NCBI GenBank assembly: GCA_038246575.1
Contig: JBBRVU010000139.1
Coordinates: forward strand, 1 to 11,259
Reading direction: 5' to 3'
Source: JACCUZ01 sp038246575
Lineage (GTDB): Bacteria; Actinomycetota; Actinomycetes; JACCUZ01
DNA: 11,259 nucleotides
In this document: positions 5,335 to 11,014 of the stretch, one piece after another
Layout of the letters: each line of letters begins with the position of its first letter
Numbering within the stretch: the first letter of the stretch is position 1
Made by a program: the position numbers and the translations under genes
Notes under the pieces: generated by a model
What the model was told of the DNA's origin: nothing
Database searches by the model: none
Seen by the model: only the letters and a program-made list of their open reading frames with translations

Positions 5335-7323
5335 TCAACGGCCGCGGTCGGCCTCGATCTGCGAGGGCAGGCCGAGTTCGGGCTCGCTGGTGTAGGCGGC
5401 GGCCGCCCCGCGAGCAAGGTCGGCGTAGTCGCCGAGCCGCTCCCACGTGAGAGCGGCGTCGGGATGCGGGTACCGCGGCCACCCGAGTAAGGCGACGGGC
5501 CCGTCGTCGGCGAGCACGAGCACGCTCAGCGACCCGTCGTCGTGACGGGCCACCGCCACCTCGCCGGGCGCGGTCGTCCCGAGTTCGGTCCAGGCGTCCT
5601 CGCCGTCTGCGCTGAGGCCGCGATGGCGCACCGCGCCGTCGGTGAAGACTGCGACGACCGCGGGCGCGGCGCCGTCGGACCCGATCGTGGCGCAGGAGCG
5701 CACCCCGTCGCCGAGCTCGGACCACTGCGCACCGGCGCCCGCGACGGCATGGCGCAGCCGGCCGTCGGCAGTGATCGCGAGTACGTGCACGGCATCGGCA
5801 CCCGCCGCCAGCGTGACCTCGGTGGCCTCCTCAAGTCCCAGGTCGGTCCACGTCGGGTCGGTGTCGGCGAGGCTCGTCCAGTACACGCGGCCGCTGTCGT
5901 CGATGCCGGCGACATGCCCGCTGCCGTCGTCTGCGCTGATCGCTGCGGCCGCGCGAATCGTGCCGGGCACGAGCTGGGCGGAGGTCGTAGCCACCGAGTG
6001 CGCTGCCTGGGCCTTCCTTTGGCGGGTCACTGCGAGGTGGCCGCTCGGGGCGAGCGCGAGGGTCGTCGACTCAGCTCGACTGCCACCTAGAGCGGCGACG
6101 AGGCCGGGCCGCAGTTGGGTGACGACAGCACGGGTGAAACGGTAGAAGCGCATGTCGTGGGGGCTCCAGCCGTCGAAGTTCCAGTCCCCATCGGTGAGCG
6201 TGATATCGACGAACAGGGCTGTTTCGTAGGCCTGGAACGCGTTCGGGTTACCGAGCGTGTACGTGTGCGACTCGGCCAGCGGGAGCACCGGACCCGGGTC
6301 GGGCCCGGTCTGTAGGCTCGGGTGGCATTGGAGGTAGATCACCGCCCGCTGCACGTCCTCACTCTCGCTCGACCAGCCCGAGATGCCCTGAGGGGGTGGC
6401 GTGCGCGGTTCCTGCGTGACATCGGTGGCGAAAGGGGTCCACTCCCACCAAGAGCCGGAGTTGATGTGCTGCACGGTCAGCGACGCCCAGAGCGTGCGCC
6501 CGGCCTGCTCGATGGCAATCTCCTGGTCGAAGATGATCGAGCCGCCCGCGGGCATCGGGTCGGCCAGCGTGCGATGACCCCCCACGGTCCACGCGTCGAC
6601 ATCGCCTGCCGCCGCGTAGAACGAGTAGGGGAAGCCGAGGAACATCCCCTGACCGCGCGGCGCAAGGGAGGCGCCGCCGAAGCGGACGACGGCGCGGCGG
6701 GTGCCCGTGACGATGCGACCGCTGAGCTGGGGGTTGGTGCGCGGATCGACCGTGGCGCTGCGCTCGGCGACGATCCGGAATCGGTACTCGTGTCCTTGGC
6801 GCAGCGGTGAACCGATGCCGTCGAACATCATCGAGTGCGTGGTGCCGATGCCCGGGCGCGCCCAGTAGCCGGCCAGCGCGTTCGTCGACGCGTCGATCAG
6901 CTCGACCCACGGTGAGCTGGGCAGGCCGGTGCCGAAGCGCAGCCAGATGACGTCGCCGCGGGCGACGACTCGCACCTCGCGGATATCCTGCGCCGGGCTC
7001 GACGGCGGCACCGGTGGAGCAGGGATCGACAACGCGGTGCGCACCGTCACCTGGGCCAGGGACCGCTTCGCGGTGTCGCGCAGCGTGTAGACGACCGTGT
7101 CGGAGAAGCCGAGATCGTTAGTGACCGTTCCAGTGCTGGCGGCCTTGTTCGCGGCGCCGGGCAGCACCGACTCCGCAGCAGCGTTCGCCGAACGGTAGAC
7201 ACTGGCCGAAACTGCAGGGTTGCCGGTGCCCCAAGAGAGGCTCACGGTCTTGCGTGCCTTGCCCGCGACCTGCGCCTGGGTGAAGAGGACCGGGTTCGGT
7301 GTCGCGGTGAATACGACGGCCAT
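5335..7323 (-). CDS. Protein with Ig-like N-terminus and C-terminal beta-propeller (lectin-like) repeats
   Basis: The protein has 662 residues. The ATG at 7323-7321 is preceded by GGGGGA seven bases upstream. No signal peptide or membrane helix is visible. Residues about 1-97 form an Ig- or Fn3-like sandwich (TVSLSWGTGNPAVSASVYRS, then VVYTLRD and AQVTVRT), closed by a Pro-rich linker at 99-110. Residues 111-400 are beta-rich, with many Trp, Gly and Pro residues (WWEWTPF, DGDWNFDGWSPHD). Residues about 420-635 carry about five repeats of a unit ending in DG-x-(L/V)-x-H and then W-x-x-LG: GRVYWTSLADTDPTWTDLG, GRLRHAVAGAGAQWSELG, GAVRHRGLSADGEDAWTELG and a diverged last copy ending TWERLG. This is the look of bacterial propeller lectins such as the PLL type, where each repeat is one blade. 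A sugar- or surface-binding role is inference. Being on the same strand just upstream of the 842-residue gene makes a functional pair possible. Confidence 0.85.
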   Translation of the reverse strand: MAVVFTATPNPVLFTQAQVAGKARKTVSLSWGTGNPAVSASVYRSANAAAESVLPGAANKAASTGTVTNDLGFSDTVVYTLRDTAKRSLAQVTVRTALSIPAPPVPPSSPAQDIREVRVVARGDVIWLRFGTGLPSSPWVELIDASTNALAGYWARPGIGTTHSMMFDGIGSPLRQGHEYRFRIVAERSATVDPRTNPQLSGRIVTGTRRAVVRFGGASLAPRGQGMFLGFPYSFYAAAGDVDAWTVGGHRTLADPMPAGGSIIFDQEIAIEQAGRTLWASLTVQHINSGSWWEWTPFATDVTQEPRTPPPQGISGWSSESEDVQRAVIYLQCHPSLQTGPDPGPVLPLAESHTYTLGNPNAFQAYETALFVDITLTDGDWNFDGWSPHDMRFYRFTRAVVTQLRPGLVAALGGSRAESTTLALAPSGHLAVTRQRKAQAAHSVATTSAQLVPGTIRAAAAISADDGSGHVAGIDDSGRVYWTSLADTDPTWTDLGLEEATEVTLAAGADAVHVLAITADGRLRHAVAGAGAQWSELGDGVRSCATIGSDGAAPAVVAVFTDGAVRHRGLSADGEDAWTELGTTAPGEVAVARHDDGSLSVLVLADDGPVALLGWPRYPHPDAALTWERLGDYADLARGAAAAYTSEPELGLPSQIEADRGR

Positions 7324-7553
7324 TGCTGCATCCCCCGTCCGTTCGGCGAAAGCCGGGCGTTCTGCGCCGCGGGCCGTTGCCGTTCCCGATAGTGTGCCGC
7401 GCCCGGGTGCAACGTGGGAACCCCATGGCGCGCCTGAGTGAGCGACCGGCTACTTGGACAGGGCCACCTGCACGCCGCGCCATCATGTGGACGTCGCGTC
7501 ATAGCGCCGCCAGCCGACCTTGTAGGTCGCTGCGGTCGACGTGGCCAATCGTG
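7324..7553. other. Spacer upstream of the propeller protein, with a hairpin repeat
   Basis: This 230-base stretch must hold the promoter of the propeller gene unless it is co-transcribed with the pentapeptide gene. On the - strand TTGCAC (7412-7407) and TATCGG (7391-7386), 15 bases apart, are a poor promoter match. Copy 4 of the dispersed element (7496-7535) lies close to the end of the pentapeptide gene. Confidence 0.35.
7496..7535 (+). repeat. Dispersed hairpin element, copy 4
   Basis: The core is GCGTCATAGCGCCGC (7496-7510), identical over 15 bases to copy 5. Two nested stems follow: CCGC (7507-7510) with GCGG (7532-7535), and inside it CGACCT (7515-7520) with AGGTCG (7524-7529) around TGT. 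It lies 18 bases beyond the stop of the pentapeptide gene and could also act on its transcript end. Confidence 0.6.
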
Positions 7554-8051
7554 TCAATTGTCGATGCAATCTCCGAGTTGCGCGTTGGATAGATCTGCGC
7601 CGCTGAGGTCCGCATTCCGGAGGTCGGCGCCACGCAGATCGAGGCCACGAAGGTTGGCTCCTCGCAAGCGCGCCCCGTTGAGGTTGGCGCCGGCGAGTTG
7701 AGCCATGCCCCCCATTTGGTGGTCAGAACCTGATGCTGGCTCTGAGGAATCAACTCCCGCTTGCGCCTTGGCGGCCACGGTTGGTTGGCTGGTTGCCGTG
7801 ACTGCCGGTGCCGCCGTGCCGTTGGCTTGTTCGACTCTCGGGCCCTTGTCGACCTCGTCATTGTCTGGAGTGTCCAGCACGGCTATGACGTACCCAACCG
7901 CCAGCCCTGCGACGGCTGCCAATGCAATCCACGCCCCCTGTGGGCGCCAGAGCGCTCCTGAGATCGCGATGGCCAGGATTGCCCCCAGGGCGAGCGTCCA
8001 TGGAGATGCGAGTCGTCTGATGGCAGCACCTCCGATGTGAGGATCGTCCAA
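7554..8051 (-). CDS. Two-TM membrane protein with C-terminal pentapeptide repeats
   Basis: The protein has 165 residues if read from the TTG at 8051. Two membrane helices lie at about 17-34 (WTLALGAILAIAISGALW) and 39-58 (GAWIALAAVAGLAVGYVIAV). An Ala/Thr/Glu-rich linker follows at 60-115, then about nine pentapeptide repeats at 118-160 of the A(D/N)LxG type (GANLNGARLRGANLRG, GADLRNADLSGADLSNAQL). Such repeats fold into a right-handed quadrilateral beta helix, here short and held at the membrane, most likely for protein contacts. The start is uncertain. The TTG has no ribosome site. An excellent GGAGG at 8033-8029 stands seven bases before an ATC (8021-8019, residue 11), with no ATG or GTG at that spot. 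The gene diverges from the + strand pair at 8130. Confidence 0.75.
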   Translation of the reverse strand: MDDPHIGGAAIRRLASPWTLALGAILAIAISGALWRPQGAWIALAAVAGLAVGYVIAVLDTPDNDEVDKGPRVEQANGTAAPAVTATSQPTVAAKAQAGVDSSEPASGSDHQMGGMAQLAGANLNGARLRGANLRGLDLRGADLRNADLSGADLSNAQLGDCIDN

Positions 8052-8129
8052 CCTAATCGCAGGTGGGCCTATCTTCTCGGGTGCGACACACCCATAATTG
8101 GTCCGGTCGGCGCGAAGGGGTGGTAGTAC
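8052..8129 (+). promoter_or_regulatory. Divergent promoter region with a -10-like CATAAT
   Basis: This 78-base gap separates divergently transcribed genes, so promoters for both are expected here. On the + strand CATAAT at 8093-8098 sits 31 bases before the ATG at 8130. The hexamer 17 bases upstream (TATCTT) is a poor -35. The ribosome site GGGGTGG lies six bases before that ATG. Confidence 0.35.
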
Positions 8130-8342
8130 ATGGCACTTCGAATCTGTCGCGCTCTAGCTCGCGTGCTGTTTGCCGTCGTGATCCTCAATCCGGACCAACG
8201 GCCCAGCATCAGGATGCCCGGCCACCTCTATCGCGAGGGTCGTGCATGTACGCAGCCGGGGTGCCCCGGACGGCTCAAGTGGAACAGCCAGGGGTTGCTC
8301 AAGTGCAAGCAGTGCTTCACAACGTTCGTTCGGGCCGATTGA
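8130..8342 (+). CDS. Small zinc-ribbon protein
   Basis: The protein has 70 residues. The ATG at 8130 has GGGGTGG six bases upstream. Residues 5-20 are a short hydrophobic, basic helix (ICRALARVLFAVVIL). The C-terminal half carries four cysteines at 40, 45, 59 and 62: CTQPGC, then LKWNSQGLLKC and CKQC. A pair of cysteine knuckles separated by a short beta hairpin is the signature of a zinc ribbon. Such small proteins bind nucleic acids or act as partners of larger proteins; which applies here is unknown. The stop is only seven bases before the next gene, so the two are probably co-transcribed and may be translationally coupled. A shorter start at 8214 (MPGHLYREG) would keep the zinc site but has no proper ribosome site. 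Confidence 0.7.
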   Translation: MALRICRALARVLFAVVILNPDQRPSIRMPGHLYREGRACTQPGCPGRLKWNSQGLLKCKQCFTTFVRAD

Positions 8343-8349
8343 GACGACT

Positions 8350-9381
8350 ATGTCGATCGCAAACTCAGCCATCGAAGTCGGCAACAAGGTTGGGCGTTCA
8401 TTCAGCCTCAGTTCTATGTTGCCCGCCCTCGTGCTGGTTGGTTGGATCTTCGTCCTGGTTCCGGCAACGCTTCCCTTTGGGGCGGCGTTCAACGCGGAGG
8501 CGTTCCAAGCCAGCATCACCCAGTGGTCGCTCGCGAGGGCCGGGGCCCTGCTCTTGTCCACCTTCATCGTCGCCCTCGTGCTCCATCCCCTCCTCTTCGC
8601 GACGACCCAGCTTCTAGAGGGCTACTGGGGTCCGAGCCGGGTAGCCGTCGCGTTCGCTCACAGGAGGGCGCTTACGTACCGCGCCAGAGCGACAAAGTTG
8701 GAGGATGTTGAGGAGCAAGCCGCCCAGGCGGTCGAGCGACATGCGACATCTGCCGCCGCGGCCTCCGGGATCGCGTTAGACGGCGATGACTTCGCTGATT
8801 TTCGCGGTGGATGGCTGGCATCTCCGGGGGGCAAAATAGCCTTCCTCAGCGAGTGGAGACGAGACGCGGCGGCGAAGGCCCGCGAGGGTTTCCCCGTGGA
8901 GGGCAACCGAACGATGCCCACTCGTCTCGGGAACGCGTTGAGGCGAGACGAGGACAAGGTCGGTCAGCAATACGGACTCAGTGCGCTTGCGGTGGCTGGC
9001 CACATCAGCCTCTTGGCGCCCGCCGAGCAATCGGCGTACGTAGCGGACGCCCGCCAGCAGCTCGACAGAGCTGTGCGCCTTTGTTCCGTGGGCCTGTTCG
9101 CCGCTCTCCTCACGTTCGCCTGGCTGATCACCAGCGGATGGCTGCTGGCGCTCGCGATCGTGCCGCTTGCATTCGCGCACCTTTGCTACCGCGGCTCAGT
9201 GGCATCAGCGCAGGAATACACATACGCCGTTGCCGTGCTGCTCGACCTCAATCGGTTCACCCTCTACGACGCGCTACATCTGGATCCTCCAAGTTCGACC
9301 AGCGCGGAGGTCGCTCAAAATGAACAGCTCACGCAGTTATTGATCGGTCGGCGCGTCGATCTGCCCTACAGACACCCATGA
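8350..9381 (+). CDS. Four-TM membrane protein of unknown function
   Basis: The protein has 343 residues. The ATG at 8350 follows the zinc-ribbon stop by seven bases. The ribosome site is weak (GAG nine bases upstream), which fits coupling to the upstream gene. Helices are at about 23-43 (LPALVLVGWIFVLVPATLPF) and 62-84 (ARAGALLLSTFIVALVLHPL), then a 160-residue soluble loop, then two more at about 245-263 and 264-281. The loop holds a charged coiled stretch (LEDVEEQAAQAVERHA) and the motif TRLGNALRRDEDKVGQQYGL. I recall similar LGNxLRAxE...YG motifs, followed by a Leu/Pro-rich stretch, in unnamed actinobacterial membrane proteins. The C-terminal part after the last helix has LDLNRFTLYDALHLDPP. 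Function is unknown. The soluble loop and tail would lie on the same side as both termini, probably the cytoplasm, where the zinc-ribbon partner could bind. Confidence 0.8.
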   Translation: MSIANSAIEVGNKVGRSFSLSSMLPALVLVGWIFVLVPATLPFGAAFNAEAFQASITQWSLARAGALLLSTFIVALVLHPLLFATTQLLEGYWGPSRVAVAFAHRRALTYRARATKLEDVEEQAAQAVERHATSAAAASGIALDGDDFADFRGGWLASPGGKIAFLSEWRRDAAAKAREGFPVEGNRTMPTRLGNALRRDEDKVGQQYGLSALAVAGHISLLAPAEQSAYVADARQQLDRAVRLCSVGLFAALLTFAWLITSGWLLALAIVPLAFAHLCYRGSVASAQEYTYAVAVLLDLNRFTLYDALHLDPPSSTSAEVAQNEQLTQLLIGRRVDLPYRHP

Positions 9382-9480
9382 TTCGGACAAGCGAAATGAC
9401 CTGACGCGTTCGGCGGCTTCGCGTGCTAAGTGCCGACACCCGGGCCGACAAGTGGCCTCACTCGCTGCGATGATCGGCCG

Positions 9481-9933
9481 ATGAGCCCGGAGAGCGAGCC
9501 CTCAGACCCGGCCGCTCTCCGTCGCCGCCAAGCGCGGGAGAACGCCGAGTACCACCACGCGGCTGGAGCGCGGGCGGCAGAGGCCGAGGCGCGGCGGACG
9601 GCCCCGATGGTGGCGGCCTTCGCTGAGGCGATGCGGTCGGCGGGCGTCGAACCCACTCGTTTGCGGGCACTCCCCTACAGCGGCGGCGGGAGCCTGCGCA
9701 CCGACGTCGTCGGCTGGTACGTGCGGCGGGACCGTCGGGCTGCCGTCGGCACGGACGGCCGCTGGTACGTGCTCGTCGTGGCGCCCAGCCTGCGGGGACG
9801 GTTGGCCGGCGTCCACGTCGAGCCCACCGACGCCCCGCTCCAGGTCGGAGCGGGTGGCCGGGACGGTGACTCGGTGGCCTTGGACGTCCTGCTCCGGCTG
9901 CGGCTGGAGGCCGGGCCCGACTACCCCTCCTGA
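9481..9933 (+). CDS. Conserved-looking 150-residue hypothetical protein
   Basis: The start ATG at 9481 is preferred to the GTG at 9430 because the protein from there begins with a charged helix (residues 15-50, rich in Arg, Ala and Glu) and the extra N-terminus looks untranslated. The ribosome site is weak in either case. Residues about 60-145 form a compact alpha/beta part with LPYSGGGSLRTDVVGWYVRR, AAVGTDGRWYVLVV, RLAGVHVEP and a C-terminal LDVLLRLRLEAG. This recalls small unnamed actinobacterial proteins that I have seen with the same SGGGSLRTDVxGWYxRxD and VGxDGxxYVL blocks, but I cannot give a domain name. No membrane segment or signal peptide is visible. It lies 99 bases after the four-TM gene on the same strand, so it may be the last gene of that run. 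A long inverted repeat follows it. Confidence 0.75.
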   Translation: MSPESEPSDPAALRRRQARENAEYHHAAGARAAEAEARRTAPMVAAFAEAMRSAGVEPTRLRALPYSGGGSLRTDVVGWYVRRDRRAAVGTDGRWYVLVVAPSLRGRLAGVHVEPTDAPLQVGAGGRDGDSVALDVLLRLRLEAGPDYPS

Positions 9934-9970
9934 CGCCCCCCAAACGCAAAGGAGTTGGCACGCCACTTCG

Positions 9971-10022
9971 CTCAGCTGCGCCCCTAACGCTGGGGCCTCG
10001 CACAACCGTTGGGGTAGCTGAG
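9971..10022. terminator. Imperfect inverted repeat, candidate transcript-end hairpin
   Basis: CTCAGCT (9971-9977), CCCC (9981-9984) and AAC (9986-9988) pair with GTT (10008-10010), GGGG (10011-10014) and AGCTGAG (10016-10022), giving about 14 pairs with small bulges around a 19-base loop. It lies 38 bases past the stop of the 150-residue gene and could stop transcripts from that side. It lacks a T-tract, and its arms match the inverted repeat at 952-1021, so it may instead be part of a mobile or recombination unit. Confidence 0.35.
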
Positions 10023-10024
10023 GT

Positions 10025-10060
10025 GCGTCATAGCGCCGCCTGCCGGCTTCGTGACGGCGG
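10025..10060 (+). repeat. Dispersed hairpin element, copy 5
   Basis: The core is GCGTCATAGCGCCGC (10025-10039), the same 15 bases as copy 4. CCGCC (10036-10040) pairs with GGCGG (10056-10060), and the right side continues GTTGCG as in copy 2. It begins two bases after the long inverted repeat. Confidence 0.6.
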
Positions 10061-10228
10061 GTTGCGTGCGTTGTAGGGCTGCGCCTGGAGGTCGGGAGGC
10101 GGGCAACCCTTGGACCTGCCGCCCTATGGCTTCCCCCGGGCTGTTAGGGACAACGCCTCGCCCAGAAAGCCACGGAGTTCCAGGGCGGCATCACACGACC
10201 GGCGATGCAAGCAGGTAGCGGATCCGGG

Positions 10229-10741
10229 TCACTGCCGGGCCACCACCGGCCAGGGCGCGAAGAGCTCGCGACCACCGACTGCTAGCAGCGCCGCAAGCGT
10301 CCAGAGTCCGACCGAGATCGAAAGGTAGTGGGCACCGTCGTACAGATTGTGGTGGTCAGGGTCACCGACCGCGTAGGCGATGAAGGGCAGAGCCACGAAC
10401 CAGACCGCTGCCAGGACCGGGGCCAACCAGGTCGGCCGACGGTGGGCGAGTGCCCACCCTCCGACGACAGCACTGAGCAGAAACACCCCCAGGCCCATGG
10501 GGGCTGCCAGGAACGGGAGCGCGAGCAGAGCCGCGAGCCGCCAGAGCTTCGAGCGGCCGGTCAGGCGCGCGCATCGCAACAGCCCCAGTCCCAGCCCGCC
10601 GATCGCCGCGCTGATGATGATTGCTAGCGTGCCGGACCAGCTGAACCCCTCCGGATGGACGACGATCAGTCGCATCCACAGCCGCGCGAGCGCGCCCACC
10701 CAAGCACCCAACAGGAAACCGACCGCGCCCGAGGCGACCAC
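10229..10741 (-). CDS. Multi-pass membrane protein, possibly truncated at its N-terminus
   Basis: The protein has 170 residues from the GTG at 10741-10739. About five hydrophobic helices are visible: 4-27 (SGAVGFLLGAWVGALARLWM), 36-55 (GTLAIIISAAIGGLGLGLL), 68-98, 104-124 (TWLAPVLAAVWFVALPFIAYA) and 138-157 (HYLSISVGLWTLAALLAVGG). A short loop with GDPDHHNLYDGAHY lies before the last helix. I do not recognise the family. The odd part is the start. The GTG has no clear ribosome site, while the same frame upstream reads ATGATG (10774-10769), which has a good GGGAG five bases before it. That upstream frame is closed after nine codons by a TGA (10747-10745). A one-base TGG-to-TGA change would explain this. 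The product is then either made from the GTG by re-initiation or the gene is inactive. Confidence 0.6.
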   Translation of the reverse strand: MVASGAVGFLLGAWVGALARLWMRLIVVHPEGFSWSGTLAIIISAAIGGLGLGLLRCARLTGRSKLWRLAALLALPFLAAPMGLGVFLLSAVVGGWALAHRRPTWLAPVLAAVWFVALPFIAYAVGDPDHHNLYDGAHYLSISVGLWTLAALLAVGGRELFAPWPVVARQ

Positions 10742-10955
10742 GTGTCAGACCACCAGCGGAGGCGCGAACATCATGGCCGCTCCCAGGCGTTAAGGAAGAC
10801 CAACCGCTTCTGTGCCTCGGGGTGGACGCTGAGTGTTATCACGACGGCTATACCGCATTGTCGGCGTCGGCGACGAGGGCTGGCAAGCGATGCGCAAGGG
10901 CCCCATGTCGGCACTCACAGGCCGCGATATGTCGTTCGGGTAGGGACGACGGGGT

Positions 10956-10978
10956 GCGTCATACCGCCGCGTGCGGCG
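10956..10978 (+). repeat. Dispersed hairpin element, copy 6
   Basis: The core is GCGTCATACCGCCGC (10956-10970). CGCCGC (10965-10970) is complementary to GCGGCG (10973-10978) with only GT between, so the folded form must open a pair or two. It lies 36 bases before the last gene. A weaker look-alike (CTATACCGCATTGTCGGCG) is at about 10848-10866. Confidence 0.55.
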
Positions 10979-11014
10979 TTGTCGCTTCAGTGACGTGAGA
11001 ACTACCGTCCCCAC

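Larger units (their letters stand above)
9934..10228. other. Intergenic region between converging genes, with hairpins
   Basis: The + strand gene ending at 9933 and the - strand gene ending at 10229 face each other here. The region holds a long imperfect inverted repeat (9971-10022), copy 5 of the dispersed element (10025-10060) and the pair CCCTAAC (9983-9989) and GTTAGGG (10142-10148). No ORF is supported. Confidence 0.5.

Noticed and set aside
5542..6090. 182-codon + strand frame opposite the propeller gene
   Set aside because: It is antisense to the repeat region and its own apparent repeats are mirrored from the propeller blades. No ribosome site.
9983..10148. Canonical integron attC site between CCCTAAC and GTTAGGG
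   Set aside because: The outer boxes are complementary, but CCCTAAC lacks the purine at position 1 and GTTAGGG lacks the pyrimidine at position 7. The inner L boxes do not pair cleanly, and the other motif copies have no such boxes around them.
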